Below are positions 51,244-60,150 of a stretch of DNA of 64,000 nucleotides, piece by piece. A program made the position numbers and the translations under genes. The stretch lies in the NCBI RefSeq assembly GCF_036226665.1, contig NZ_CP109007.1, positions 6,572,001 to 6,636,000 on the forward strand, in the 5' to 3' direction. The notes under the pieces were generated by a model. That model worked only from the letters and a program-made list of their open reading frames with translations. It was not told the origin of the DNA and did no database searches. Each line of letters begins with the position of its first letter. Position 1 is the stretch's first letter. This DNA comes from Streptomyces sp. NBC_00691. Its GTDB lineage: Bacteria; Actinomycetota; Actinomycetes; Streptomycetales; Streptomycetaceae.

Positions 51244-52320
51244 ATGTTCGTCGCATGGAGAGACCTCGGATTCGCCAAGGGGCGATTCGCGCTCATGGGT
51301 ACCGTGATCGTGCTGATCACCCTGCTCGTGGGCCTGTTGTCCGGACTGACCGCCGGCCTCGCGCGGGAGAACGTCTCCGCGATCACCGGCCTGCCCGCCG
51401 ACCGGCTCGCCTTCGCCGCGCCGCCGTCCGGGCAGTCGGTCTCCTTCACCAACTCGACGGTGACGGAGGAGCAGTGGCGCGAGTGGGCCGGGCGGCCCGG
51501 GGTGACGGCGGCGGCGCCGCTCGGCATCCGGACCCTCAACGGCGCCGCCGGCGACCGCACCGCCGCCGTGTCCGCCTTCGGTACGGAGCCGGAGGGCGGG
51601 CTCGCACCCGTGGCGCCCGCCGCGGGGAAGGCCGTGCTGTCGGAGTCGGCGGCGGAGGAGCTGGGCGTCGACGTCGGCGACCCCGTCCGCCTCGGCTCCC
51701 TGGACCTCACCGTCGCGGCGATCGCGGGCGATGCCTCGTACAGCCACACGCCCGTCGTGTGGACGACCCTCGACGACTGGCAGCGGTTCGGCCACAGCGG
51801 CACCGGCGCGGAGGAACAGGCCACGGTCGTCGCGCTCCGCGGCGGCGGGGCCGACTGGGGAGCGGGCGACAAGGCCGCCGGCACCGAGGCGCGGACCGTC
51901 GACGAGGCCCTCACCGCCATAGGGTCCTACCAGGCCGAGAACGGCTCCCTCCAGCTCATGCGCGGCTTCCTCTTCGCCATCTCGGCTCTCGTCATAGGAG
52001 CCTTCTTCACCGTCTGGACGATCCAGCGGAGCGGCGACGTGGCCGTCCTGAAGGCCCTCGGCGCCTCGACCCCGTACCTCCTCAAGGACGCCCTCGGGCA
52101 GGCGGTCCTGATGCTCACGGCCGGCACGCTGCTCGGCACGGCCCTCGCCGTCGGCGTCGGGGCGCTGGTCAGCGGCGGGAACGTGCCGTTCGTCCTCGAA
52201 CCGCTGACCGTCCTCGGGCCCGCCGCCGTGATGGTGGTGCTCGGCGTCCTCGGAGCGGCGCTGTCCATCCGGCGGATCACCGCCGTCGATCCCCTCACCG
52301 CGCTCGGGAGTGCCCGATGA
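51244..52320 (+). CDS. ABC transporter permease, FtsX/MacB type
   Basis: A 358-aa permease with one N-terminal membrane helix (GTVIVLITLLVGLLSGLTAG), a large extracellular domain (about 45-240) and three C-terminal helices (FLFAISALVIGAFFTVW, QAVLMLTAGTLLG, TVLGPAAVMVVLGVLG), the FtsX fold. A DAVLKALGAS-like segment (VAVLKALGAST) after helix 2 is the usual ATPase contact. The ATG at 51244 starts MFVAWRDLGFAKGRF, typical of the family. Its stop overlaps the ATPase start (ATGA). Probably an efflux or cell-wall stress transporter controlled by the divergent two-component pair. Confidence 0.9.
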   Translation: MFVAWRDLGFAKGRFALMGTVIVLITLLVGLLSGLTAGLARENVSAITGLPADRLAFAAPPSGQSVSFTNSTVTEEQWREWAGRPGVTAAAPLGIRTLNGAAGDRTAAVSAFGTEPEGGLAPVAPAAGKAVLSESAAEELGVDVGDPVRLGSLDLTVAAIAGDASYSHTPVVWTTLDDWQRFGHSGTGAEEQATVVALRGGGADWGAGDKAAGTEARTVDEALTAIGSYQAENGSLQLMRGFLFAISALVIGAFFTVWTIQRSGDVAVLKALGASTPYLLKDALGQAVLMLTAGTLLGTALAVGVGALVSGGNVPFVLEPLTVLGPAAVMVVLGVLGAALSIRRITAVDPLTALGSAR

Positions 52321-53000
52321 GTCTCGTCCTCGATGCCGTCACCCTCACCTACCCGGACGGCGACGGGCGGCTGACCGCGCTCGACGCGGTCTCCCTCACC
52401 GTCCCCGCGGGATCCCTCACGGCCGTCGTCGGGCCTTCCGGCTCCGGCAAGTCCAGCCTGCTCGCCGTCGCCGCGACGCTGGTGACGCCGGACCGGGGGC
52501 GGGTCGTCGTCGACGGTACGGACACGGGGGAGCTGGACGCGGCCGGGCGGGCGGCGCTGCGGCGCGAGCGGATCGGGATCGTCTTCCAGCAGCCGAACCT
52601 GCTGCCCTCGCTCACGGCGGCGGAGCAGCTGCAGGTCATGGCACACGTCTCCGGCCGGCCGGCGAGGTCCGCCCGCGGCAGGGCCATGGAGCTGCTCGAC
52701 GCGGTGGGTCTCGCGGATCTGGCCGGGCGGCGGCCGCACCAGCTGTCCGGGGGCCAGCGGCAGCGGGTCAACATCGCGCGGGCACTGATGAACGAACCGG
52801 CGGTCCTGCTCGTCGACGAGCCGACGAGCGCGCTCGATCACGAGCGCGGGGCGGCGGTGGTGGAACTGCTCGCGGGTCTGACGGTGGGAAGGGGAACCGC
52901 GACGGTGCTGGTGACGCATGACCGGGGGCATGCGGGGCGGGCGGATCGGCTGGTGGAGGTCAGGGACGGCCGCGTCACCCCGGAACCGGCCCGCGCCTGA
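52317..53000 (+). CDS. ABC transporter ATP-binding protein, LolD/MacB type
   Basis: A 227-aa ABC ATPase. Walker A GPSGSGKSS, Q-loop FQQPNLLPSL, signature LSGGQRQRV, Walker B LLVDEPTS and H-loop VTHDRGHA are all present. The FQQPNLLPSLT segment after the Q-loop is typical of the MacB/LolD class that pairs with FtsX permeases. It overlaps the permease gene by four bases. The operon ends at a long hairpin (53033-53082). Confidence 0.93.
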   Translation: MSLVLDAVTLTYPDGDGRLTALDAVSLTVPAGSLTAVVGPSGSGKSSLLAVAATLVTPDRGRVVVDGTDTGELDAAGRAALRRERIGIVFQQPNLLPSLTAAEQLQVMAHVSGRPARSARGRAMELLDAVGLADLAGRRPHQLSGGQRQRVNIARALMNEPAVLLVDEPTSALDHERGAAVVELLAGLTVGRGTATVLVTHDRGHAGRADRLVEVRDGRVTPEPARA

Positions 53001-53032
53001 CCCCACCGCCGCGGCACGATGGGCTGCGCCCC

Positions 53033-53082
53033 GCACCTGACGGGGCCGCGGCCCGGCAAAGGCGGCGCGCCCCGTCAGGTGC
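53033..53082. terminator. Bidirectional terminator, 14-bp stem
   Basis: A perfect 14-bp stem (GCACCTGACGGGGC) with a 22-base loop between the converging ABC ATPase and allR genes. It can end both transcripts. Confidence 0.8.
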
Positions 53083-53095
53083 CCGCCCGGTCGGG

Positions 53096-53902
53096 CTACG
53101 CGCCGCCGTTGGCCGTCGTGTTCGCCAGGGCCGCGGAGAGTTCCCGCGCGACCTCCTGGAGGATCGGGACGATCTTCTCCGTGGCCGCTTCCGTGACCCG
53201 TCCCGCCGGCCCCGAGATCGAGATCGCCGCGGCCGTCGGGGAGTCCGGGACGGAGACCGCGAGGCAGCGGACTCCTATCTCCTGCTCGTTGTCGTCGACC
53301 GCGTACCCGGTCTCGCGGACCGCGACGAGCGCGTCGAGGAAGCCGTCCGGCGTGGTGATGGTCTTCTCCGTCGCGGCCGGCATCCCGGTACGGGCCAGCA
53401 GCGCGCGGACCTCCTCCGCCGGGGTGTGCGCGAGCAGCGCCTTGCCGACGCCCGTCGAGTGCGGCAGCACCCGCCGGCCGACCTCGGTGAACATGCGCAT
53501 CGAGTGCTTGGACGGCACCTGCGCCACGTACACGATCTCGTCGCCGTCGAGGAGCGCCATGTTCGCCGTCTCGCCGGTCTCCTCGACCAGCCGCGCCAGG
53601 TACGGCCGCGCCCAGGTGCCGAGGAGGCGTGAGGCGGACTCGCCGAGCCGGATGAGGCGGGGGCCGAGCGCGTACCGCCGGTTGGGCTGCTGGCGCACGT
53701 ACCCGCAGGCGACCAGGGTGCGCATCAGACGGTGGATGGTGGGGAGCGGGAGTCCGCTGCTGGCGGAGAGCTCGCTCAGCCCGACCTCGCCCCCGGCGTC
53801 GGCCATCCGCTCGAGGAGGTCGAAGGCACGCTCAAGGGACTGGACGCCCCCGCTCGCGGCGGGCTTGGCGGCGTCGGTGGTGCTGGCGCTGGACGTCGGC
53901 AC
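53096..53902 (-). CDS. allR: IclR-family regulator, probable AllR
   Basis: A 268-aa regulator. The N-terminal winged helix (about 20-85) has VQSLERAFDLLERMADAGGEV and LPTIHRLMRTLVACGYV. The C-terminal IclR effector domain includes HSTGVGKALLAH, the conserved EE(V) block, and AVSVPD / AAISISGP. GTG at 53902 is chosen because AAAGGA lies seven bases upstream; the frame is open to 53932 without a good start. It is divergent from allB with 337 bases between, where two inverted repeats occur. In Streptomyces coelicolor the corresponding IclR regulator represses allantoin genes and malate synthase; the effector there is allantoic acid. The same role here is inferred from position. Confidence 0.85.
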   Translation of the reverse strand: MPTSSASTTDAAKPAASGGVQSLERAFDLLERMADAGGEVGLSELSASSGLPLPTIHRLMRTLVACGYVRQQPNRRYALGPRLIRLGESASRLLGTWARPYLARLVEETGETANMALLDGDEIVYVAQVPSKHSMRMFTEVGRRVLPHSTGVGKALLAHTPAEEVRALLARTGMPAATEKTITTPDGFLDALVAVRETGYAVDDNEQEIGVRCLAVSVPDSPTAAAISISGPAGRVTEAATEKIVPILQEVARELSAALANTTANGGA

Positions 53903-54086
53903 GTCAACGGTCCTTTCGGGGCAGGCGGGCAAGGCAGCAGCCTACCGGCCCATTGCCCGGGGTACATGGTCGTGGTGTCGGCGTCCGCGCCGGTCAGGAC
54001 GTGTTTGTCCGGTGTCGGTGAGGGCCCGGAGCCCTCCGGGCCGGCCCCGGCTGTACGGAGCTACGTTCTACTGTACGGAATTTGCA

Positions 54087-54101
54087 TTCCACTTAGTGGA
54101 A
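54087..54101. promoter_or_regulatory. Operator-like palindrome between allR and allB
   Basis: TTCCACTTAGTGGAA, an imperfectly spaced palindrome (TTCCAC-N3-GTGGAA) matching the TTCC-N7-GGAA copy upstream of aceB. It lies 140 bases before allB and 185 bases before allR. A likely AllR site. Confidence 0.5.
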
Positions 54102-54190
54102 ACATCCAAGTTGCGCTCGGCGGGACCCGGCGTCCGCGGCGATGCTGGAAGTGTGCCCTTGACGACATGTCGTCCGGAAGTGAAGACTCC

Positions 54191-54207
54191 TTCAACAGTT
54201 CGTTGAA
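54191..54207. promoter_or_regulatory. Second operator-like inverted repeat upstream of allB
   Basis: TTCAACAGTTCGTTGAA, six-base arms around AGTTC, 33 bases before the allB start. The equivalent aceB copy is TTCAATGGTTTGTTGAT. Bound protein unknown; AllR or an allantoin-responsive factor is plausible. Confidence 0.5.
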
Positions 54208-54239
54208 TTTTTTCTCGAAGCACTGGAAGAGGGGTACGG

Positions 54240-55574
54240 GTGGACGTCAACCTGGTCCTGCGCTCGACGCGTGTCATCACCCCCGAGGGGACACGCCCGG
54301 CGTCGATCGCCGTCGCCGGAGGGACGATCACGGCCGTTCTGCCGTACGACGCGGAGGTACCCGCCGGTGCCCGGCTCGAGGACGTCGGCGACGACGTCGT
54401 CCTGCCCGGACTCGTCGACACCCACGTGCACGTGAACGACCCCGGCCGCACCGAGTGGGAGGGCTTCTGGACCGCCACCCGCGCGGCCGCCGCCGGAGGC
54501 ATCACCACCCTCCTCGACATGCCCCTCAACTCGCTGCCGCCCACCACCACCGTGGAGAACCTGCGCGTCAAGCAGGAGGTCGCCCGGGCCAAGGCGCACG
54601 TCGACGTCGGCTTCTGGGGCGGCGCCCTGCCCGACAACGTCAAGGACCTGCGCCCGCTCCACGACGCCGGTGTCTTCGGGTTCAAGTGCTTCCTGTCGCC
54701 CTCCGGCGTGGAGGAGTTCCCCGAGCTCGACCAGGAGCGGCTCGCGACCTCGCTCGCCGAGATCTCCGGCTTCGACGGCCTGATGATCGTGCACGCCGAG
54801 GACCCCCACCACCTCGCCGCCGCGCCCCAGCGCTCCGGTGGCGCGTACGCCGACTTCCTCGCCTCGCGTCCCCGCGACGCGGAGAACACGGCGATCGAGA
54901 ACCTGGTCAACCAGGCCCGCCGGCTCGACGCCCGCGTCCACGTCCTGCACCTCTCCTCCTCGGACGCGCTGCCGCTCCTCGCCGCCGCCAAGGCCGAGGG
55001 CGTCAAGGTCACCGTCGAGTCCTGCCCGCACTTCCTCACGCTCACCGCCGAGGAGATCCCGGACGGCGCCACCGAGTTCAAGTGCTGCCCGCCCATCCGC
55101 GAGGCCGTCAACCAGGACGCGCTGTGGCAGGGACTCGCGGACGGCACGATCGACTGCATCGTCTCCGACCACTCCCCGTCCACGACCGACCTCAAGACGC
55201 CGGACTTCGCGTCCGCCTGGGGCGGCATCTCCTCCCTCCAGCTCGGCCTCCCCGCCATCTGGACCGAGGCCCGCCGGCGCGGCTTCGACCTGACGGACGT
55301 CGTCCGCTGGATGTCCGAGGGCCCGGCCCGGCTCGCCGGCCTCACCCGCAAGGGCGCCATCGAGGCCGGCCGCGACGCCGACTTCGCCGTCCTCGACCCG
55401 GAGGCCACCTTCACCGTCGACCCGGCCGAGCTCCAGCACCGCAACCGGATCACCGCCTACGCGGGCAGGACCCTCAACGGCGTCGTCACCTCCACCTGGC
55501 TGCGCGGAGAGCGGATCGCCGACCACGGCACCCTCGCCGAGCCCTCCGGCCGCCTCCTCGAAAGGAACAACTGA
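54240..55574 (+). CDS. allB: Allantoinase
   Basis: A 444-aa amidohydrolase that opens allantoin to allantoate. Metal ligands and markers: H62 and H64 in DTHVHVND, the carbamylated lysine K149 in FGFKCFLSPS, LDMPLNSLPPTTT, VHAEDPHH, LHLSSSDAL, VESCPHFL and SDHSPSTTDLK. The metal motif and the PPTTT segment distinguish allantoinase from dihydropyrimidinase. GTG start with GGAAGAGGGG upstream. Only three bases separate it from alc, so they form one operon. Two inverted repeats precede it. Confidence 0.95.
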   Translation: MDVNLVLRSTRVITPEGTRPASIAVAGGTITAVLPYDAEVPAGARLEDVGDDVVLPGLVDTHVHVNDPGRTEWEGFWTATRAAAAGGITTLLDMPLNSLPPTTTVENLRVKQEVARAKAHVDVGFWGGALPDNVKDLRPLHDAGVFGFKCFLSPSGVEEFPELDQERLATSLAEISGFDGLMIVHAEDPHHLAAAPQRSGGAYADFLASRPRDAENTAIENLVNQARRLDARVHVLHLSSSDALPLLAAAKAEGVKVTVESCPHFLTLTAEEIPDGATEFKCCPPIREAVNQDALWQGLADGTIDCIVSDHSPSTTDLKTPDFASAWGGISSLQLGLPAIWTEARRRGFDLTDVVRWMSEGPARLAGLTRKGAIEAGRDADFAVLDPEATFTVDPAELQHRNRITAYAGRTLNGVVTSTWLRGERIADHGTLAEPSGRLLERNN

Positions 55575-55577
55575 CCC

Positions 55578-56696
55578 GTGAGCACCGGCATACCCTCCTT
55601 CACCGGCGACGCCAGCCCTTACGGCGGTGGTGACCCCTACGCCGACTACCGGACGGCCGACTTCCCCTTCACCCAGTACGCCGACCTCGCCGACCGGCGA
55701 CTCGGCGCCGGCGTGATCGCCGCCAACGACGAGTTCTTCGCCGAGCGCGAGAACCTGCTCAAGCCCGAGGCCGCCGAGTTCGACCCCGAGCACTTCGGTC
55801 ACAAGGGCAAGATCATGGACGGCTGGGAGACCCGCCGCCGCCGCGGCGTCTCCGCCCAGCAGCCGCACCCCACCGACGACGACCACGACTGGGCCCTCGT
55901 ACGGCTCGGCGCCCCCGGCGTCGTCCGCGGCATCGTCCTCGACACCGCGCACTTCCGCGGCAACTACCCGCAGGCCGTCTCCGTCGAGGCCGCCTCCGTG
56001 CCCGGCTCGCCCTCGCCCGAGGAACTCCTCGCCGACGACGTGAAGTGGACGACGATCGTCCCGCGCACCGCCGTCGGCGGTCACGCCGCCAACGGCTTCG
56101 CCGTCGACGTCGAGCAGCGCTTCACCCACCTCCGCGTCAACCAGCACCCCGACGGCGGCATCGCCCGCCTCCGCGTGTACGGCGAGGTCGCCCCCGACCC
56201 GCGGTGGCTCGGCGTGCTCGGCACCTTCGACCTCGCGGCCCTGGAGAACGGCGGCCAGGTCGAGGACGCCTCCGACCGCTTCTACTCCCCGGCCACCAAC
56301 ACCATCCAGCCCGGCCGCTCCCGCAAGATGGACGACGGCTGGGAGACCCGCCGCCGCCGCGACAAGGGCAACGACTGGATCCGCTACCAGCTCGTCGCCG
56401 AGTCCGAGATCCGCGCCGTCGAGATCGACACCGCGTACCTCAAGGGCAACAGCGCCGGCTGGGCCGCGCTCTCCGTCGCCGCCGAGGGCTCGGAGGAGTG
56501 GACCGAGATCCTGCCCCGGACCCGCCTCCAGCCCGACACCAACCACCGCTTCGTGCTCGACACCCCGGCGGTCGGCTCCCGCGTCCGGATCGACATCTAC
56601 CCGGACGGCGGCATCTCCCGCCTCCGCCTCTTCGGCTCCCTCACGGACGCCGGTACGGCCCGCCTGACGGCCCGCCACCAGGAACTGGGCGGCTGA
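55578..56696 (+). CDS. alc: Allantoicase
   Basis: A 372-aa allantoicase that cleaves allantoate to ureidoglycolate and urea. The two internal repeats typical of the family are seen: KIMDGWETRRRRG and DDGWETRRRRDKGNDW, each followed by a jelly-roll half with VEIDTAYLKGNSAG / VLDTAHFRGNYPQ and YPDGGISRLRLF / HPDGGIARLRVY. GTG start 3 bases after the allB stop; GAAAGGA lies upstream. Product ureidoglycolate yields glyoxylate, the AceB substrate. Two hairpins follow the gene. Confidence 0.96.
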   Translation: MSTGIPSFTGDASPYGGGDPYADYRTADFPFTQYADLADRRLGAGVIAANDEFFAERENLLKPEAAEFDPEHFGHKGKIMDGWETRRRRGVSAQQPHPTDDDHDWALVRLGAPGVVRGIVLDTAHFRGNYPQAVSVEAASVPGSPSPEELLADDVKWTTIVPRTAVGGHAANGFAVDVEQRFTHLRVNQHPDGGIARLRVYGEVAPDPRWLGVLGTFDLAALENGGQVEDASDRFYSPATNTIQPGRSRKMDDGWETRRRRDKGNDWIRYQLVAESEIRAVEIDTAYLKGNSAGWAALSVAAEGSEEWTEILPRTRLQPDTNHRFVLDTPAVGSRVRIDIYPDGGISRLRLFGSLTDAGTARLTARHQELGG

Positions 56697-56713
56697 CCGG
56701 AGCCCGTACGAAC

Positions 56714-56744
56714 GAGCGGGCCGGGGTACGCCCCCGGCCCGCTC
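56714..56744 (+). terminator. Terminator after alc, 13-bp stem
   Basis: A perfect 13-bp GC stem with a five-base loop (TACGC), 17 bases after the alc stop. Confidence 0.75.
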
Positions 56745-56783
56745 CATGAACTGGGCGGGTACGACACCCCGCCCGGCCCGCGA

Positions 56784-56824
56784 GGACGCACCGGCCCGAC
56801 AGCACCGGTGCGTTCCTCTTTTTC
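56784..56824 (+). terminator. Terminator with T-run after alc
   Basis: A stem of about 8-10 bp (CGCACCGG / CCGGTGCG) followed by CTCTTTTTC, a rare T-run terminator in this window. It backs up the hairpin at 56714 and faces the converging SDR gene. Confidence 0.7.
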
Positions 56825-56893
56825 GGGCTCGGTTCGCCTCCGGGCGCCCAGAGGCGGGCTCACGACCCCGACCGTGCTCGCCCCCTCCCGGCG

Positions 56894-57634
56894 TCAGGCC
56901 GCGTGTCCGCCGTCCACCGAGAACTCCGCGCCCGTCACGTACCGCCCCTCCGGTCCCGCCAGGAAGGCGACCGTCGCGGCCACCTCGTCCGGGGTGCCGA
57001 AGCGGCCGAGGGCCGTCATGGCCGCCTGGCCTTCCGCGTACGGGCCGTCCGCCGGGTTCATGTCCGTGTCGATGGGGCCGGGGTGGACGAGGTTCGCCGT
57101 GATGCCGCGCCCGCCCAGCTCCCGCGCGAGGCTCTTCGTCAGGCCGATCAGCGCCGTCTTGCTGAGCGCGTACAGCACCCCGCCGGGCCCCGGCACCCGC
57201 TGGGCCATGCAGCTGCCGATGGTGATGATCCTGCCGCCCTCCGGCAGATGCCCGGCCGCCGCCTGCGAGGCCAGGAACGCCGCCCGGACGTTCACCGCCA
57301 GGACCCGGTCCACGTCCGCAAGGGCCAGGGACTCCAGCGGGCCGAGGACACCGACACCGGCGTTGTTCACCAGGACGTCGAGCCGGCCCAGTGCGTCCGC
57401 CGCCCAGTTCACCGCGCCCGCCGCGTCCCCGGCGTCCGCCGCGTCCGCCCGCAGCGCCAGCGCCCTGCGACCGGTCGCCTCGATCCGCGCGGTGACCTCC
57501 TTGGCCCGGACCTCGTCCTGGACGTAGGTGAAGGCGACATCGGCGCCCTCCTGGGCGAGCCGTACGGCCGTGGCCGCGCCGATCCCCCGGCTGCCGCCCG
57601 TCACCAGTACCGCCGTGCCGTTCATCGTGGACAT
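56894..57634 (-). CDS. Short-chain dehydrogenase/reductase (3-oxoacyl-ACP reductase-like)
   Basis: A 246-aa NAD(P)-dependent SDR of the classical type. Cofactor loop TGGSRGIG, NNAG motif in VLVNNAGVG, and Ser-Tyr-Lys triad in the IGSC / LYALSKTAL segment, with C-terminal VHPGPIDTDMNP. GGAGG lies seven bases before the ATG at 57634. It is a single gene on the minus strand, divergent from the DHFR-like gene with 171 bases between. Substrate is not predictable; FabG-like or alcohol dehydrogenase. Confidence 0.88.
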   Translation of the reverse strand: MSTMNGTAVLVTGGSRGIGAATAVRLAQEGADVAFTYVQDEVRAKEVTARIEATGRRALALRADAADAGDAAGAVNWAADALGRLDVLVNNAGVGVLGPLESLALADVDRVLAVNVRAAFLASQAAAGHLPEGGRIITIGSCMAQRVPGPGGVLYALSKTALIGLTKSLARELGGRGITANLVHPGPIDTDMNPADGPYAEGQAAMTALGRFGTPDEVAATVAFLAGPEGRYVTGAEFSVDGGHAA

Positions 57635-57805
57635 CCCGAAACCTCCGTAACGAAGAGCCATAAGTGGTTGCGGGTTCAATGAAAGTCGCCCGGGCGTCCC
57701 GGCGCTGGCATGAATCGGACGCCGACCCGGGCACCGATGAGTTCCGCCGGGCGGCGCGGTCTGAACTGCTGAGACACGATGGACCGGAGACGAAAGGGCA
57801 CCACC

Positions 57806-58417
57806 ATGGCCACGCTCAGCCTCACCCAGTTCCTGACCCTCGACGGCGTCCACCAGGCCCCCGGCGGCCCGGAGGAGGACCCCAGCGACGGGTTCACCCA
57901 CGGCGGCTGGTCCGTGCCGTTCGGGGACGAGGACTTCGGACAGTTCATGGACGGGGTCTTCACCCGGCCGACCGCGTTCCTCCTCGGCCGCCGCACGTAC
58001 GACATCTTCGCCGGCTACTGGCCGAAGCAGACGGACCCGGCCAACCCCATCGCCACCAAGCTCAACGCACTCCCCAAGTACGTCGCCAGCACCACCCTCG
58101 ACTCCGCCGAGTGGGCCGGGACCACCGTGCTCCGCGGCGATGTCGTCGAGGGCGTCAGGGGGCTCAAGGAGCGCACCGAGGGCGAGATCCAGATGCACGG
58201 CAGCGGCGGTCTCGCCCGGACCCTGCTCGACCACGATCTGATCGACACCCTGCATCTGCTCGTCTTCCCGGTGATCCTCGGCACCGGCCGCCGTCTCTTC
58301 ACCGACGGCGTACGCCCCACCGCCTTCCGGCTGACCGACGCGCGCACGACCGGCGCCGGCGTCACCCTCACCACGTACGAGCTCGTGGGCCGCCCCGAGT
58401 ACGGCAGCTACGCCTGA
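57806..58417 (+). CDS. DHFR/RibD-like reductase family protein
   Basis: A 203-aa protein of the dihydrofolate-reductase fold, RibD C-terminal type. Features: TLSLTQFLTLDGVHQAPGG at the start, FLLGRRTYDIFAGYWP, PKYVASTTL, MHGSGGLARTLLDHDLIDTLHLLVFPVILGTGRRLF. These are the NADPH-binding and active-site blocks of this clan; genuine RibD activity is unlikely without the deaminase domain. AAAGGG precedes the ATG at 57806. It is divergent from the SDR gene. Confidence 0.88.
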   Translation: MATLSLTQFLTLDGVHQAPGGPEEDPSDGFTHGGWSVPFGDEDFGQFMDGVFTRPTAFLLGRRTYDIFAGYWPKQTDPANPIATKLNALPKYVASTTLDSAEWAGTTVLRGDVVEGVRGLKERTEGEIQMHGSGGLARTLLDHDLIDTLHLLVFPVILGTGRRLFTDGVRPTAFRLTDARTTGAGVTLTTYELVGRPEYGSYA

Positions 58418-58590
58418 CCGGCGGGTGGCCCCGGCCCGTGCCCGCGTGCCCCCGCCCCGGCCCGTGCCCCCCGCCCCCGTGCGAGCCGGGAAAGGTGTAG
58501 CCGCCACAGGCCCGTCCCGGTACGGTGATCGCTCCACGTGCGAGCCGTCGAAGTCTCCACCCCACCCACAGAGTTGGAGATTCGGCCGCA

Positions 58591-59523
58591 ATGTCCGCTT
58601 CGTCGATCGCCGCCCCCGTGCCCCTCGGCACCCCGCGCCGGGCCTGGCTCACCGACCTGCCCGTTCTGCTCGTCGCCGTCGTCTGGGGCGCCAGCTATCT
58701 CGCGGCCAAGGGCATCACCACCACCCACACCGTCATCGCGGTCCTCGTGCTGCGGTTCGCGGTGGTGCTGCCCGTCCTGGTCGTCGCCGGGTGGACCAGG
58801 CTCCGGGCCCTGAGTGCCGCCCAGTGGCGCGGCGCCGGGGCCCTCGGACTGATCCTCGGCGGGATCTTCCTTCTGGAGACCTACGGCGTCGTCCACACCT
58901 CCGCCACCAACGCGGGGCTGATCATCAGCCTCACCATGATCTTCACCCCGCTCGCCGAGGCCGCCGTCACCCGGGTCAGGCCGCCCCGCGCCTTCCTCGG
59001 CGCCGCCGCGCTCTCCGTCCTCGGCGTCGTGCTCCTCACCCAGGGCGGGGGCTTCACCACCCCCTCCCCCGGCGATCTGCTCATGCTGCTCGCCGCCCTC
59101 GCCCGTACCGTCCACGTCCTGGCGATGTCCCGGATCAAGGCCGTCCGGTCGGCCGACTCGCTCTCCCTCACCACCGTGCAGCTGGGCTCCGCCGTCGCCG
59201 TCTTCGCCGTCATCGCGGCCTTCCCCGGCACCGGCGCCTCTCCCTGGGCGGTGGCGCTGGACTTCGGCCCGCGCGAGTGGGCCGGGCTGATCTTCCTCTC
59301 CGTCTTCTGCACGCTCTTCGCCTTCTTCGTGCAGATGTGGGCGGTCCGCCGCACCTCCCCGTCCCGGGTCAGCCTCCTCCTCGGCACGGAACCGCTCTGG
59401 GCCGCCGGCGCGGGCATCGCGCTCGCCGGCGACCGCCCCGGCCTCCTCGGCCTCGCGGGCGCCATCCTGGTGCTCGCGGGCACGAGTTGGGGCCGCCGGG
59501 CCGCCGACCACGGCGCCGGGTAG
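58591..59523 (+). CDS. EamA/DMT-family transporter
   Basis: A 310-aa membrane protein with ten hydrophobic helices and the EamA duplication (VWGASYLAAKGI and an equivalent RVSLLLGTEPLWAAGAGI in the second half). It belongs to the drug/metabolite transporter superfamily; the substrate is unknown. GGAGA lies upstream of the ATG at 58591. The next gene begins 11 bases after its stop, so a small operon is likely. Confidence 0.9.
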   Translation: MSASSIAAPVPLGTPRRAWLTDLPVLLVAVVWGASYLAAKGITTTHTVIAVLVLRFAVVLPVLVVAGWTRLRALSAAQWRGAGALGLILGGIFLLETYGVVHTSATNAGLIISLTMIFTPLAEAAVTRVRPPRAFLGAAALSVLGVVLLTQGGGFTTPSPGDLLMLLAALARTVHVLAMSRIKAVRSADSLSLTTVQLGSAVAVFAVIAAFPGTGASPWAVALDFGPREWAGLIFLSVFCTLFAFFVQMWAVRRTSPSRVSLLLGTEPLWAAGAGIALAGDRPGLLGLAGAILVLAGTSWGRRAADHGAG

Positions 59524-59534
59524 GTTCTTCGATC

Positions 59535-59891
59535 ATGCGTTCACTTGCCTACGACAACGAGTTCCGCGCCAAAGCCCGGCGCACCCAGGGCTGGGGCCTC
59601 GGGCTCTTCACGATCGCCGCACTGCTCTGGGTCTGGTTCGGCGTCCAGCTCCTCACGCCGTACGAGGACGCCGACGGCGGCGGCAGCCCCTGCCCCGCCC
59701 TGCTGACCAGTGAGTACGTCCATGACAAGGAGTGCGTCGAGAGCCGGGACTGGCCCGGCATGCTCGCCCTGCTCGGTGGCTCCGTCCCCTTCGCGGTGGT
59801 CGGCGCCGCCCTCTACACCAGCGGCTCCGTCGCGCACCGGATGGCCGAGCACCTCGCCGAGGTGACCCGGCTCGACACGGCGAGCGCCTGA
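59535..59891 (+). CDS. Small membrane protein, 118 aa
   Basis: A hypothetical protein with two transmembrane helices (about 21-41 and 75-96) around an extracellular loop containing two cysteines (SPCPALLT and DKECVES) that could form a disulfide. N-terminus MRSLAYDNEFRAKARRTQGW is charged. It follows the EamA transporter gene by 11 bases and is probably co-transcribed. No family assigned. Confidence 0.75.
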   Translation: MRSLAYDNEFRAKARRTQGWGLGLFTIAALLWVWFGVQLLTPYEDADGGGSPCPALLTSEYVHDKECVESRDWPGMLALLGGSVPFAVVGAALYTSGSVAHRMAEHLAEVTRLDTASA

Positions 59892-59910
59892 GCCCCGGGG
59901 GACCGGGCGG

Positions 59911-60132
59911 TCAGGACGTGGCCACCCGGCCCGACACGATCATGAGGACCAGACCGAGCACCGCGATCACGATGTTGGCGAACAGCTCACGGCCCTCCAG
60001 GAACCACACGTTCTCCGTGAGGAACCGGGTCACGCCGAGCAGCCGGAACCAGCCGTCCGTCAGCTCGCGCACCACCCCGGCCACACCGAAGAGAGCGAGC
60101 AGGGAACCGGCGACCTCAAGAGTCTTCTTCAT
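59911..60132 (-). CDS. Small membrane protein, 73 aa
   Basis: A short protein with two hydrophobic helices (LEVAGSLLALFGVAGVV and LFANIVIAVLGLVLMIV) around a central loop with WFRLLGVTRFL. The layout resembles small Streptomyces inner-membrane proteins without known function. Start at 60132 has only a weak ribosome site. It is divergent from the histidine kinase gene; two inverted repeats lie in the shared upstream region. Confidence 0.7.
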   Translation of the reverse strand: MKKTLEVAGSLLALFGVAGVVRELTDGWFRLLGVTRFLTENVWFLEGRELFANIVIAVLGLVLMIVSGRVATS

Positions 60133-60150
60133 GAAGTGATCATGGCGCGG

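Noticed and set aside
54192..57734. A 1180-codon minus-strand frame opposite allB and alc
   Set aside because: Glycine/valine-rich shadow of two well-recognised genes; its 5' part overlaps the real SDR gene in a different frame.
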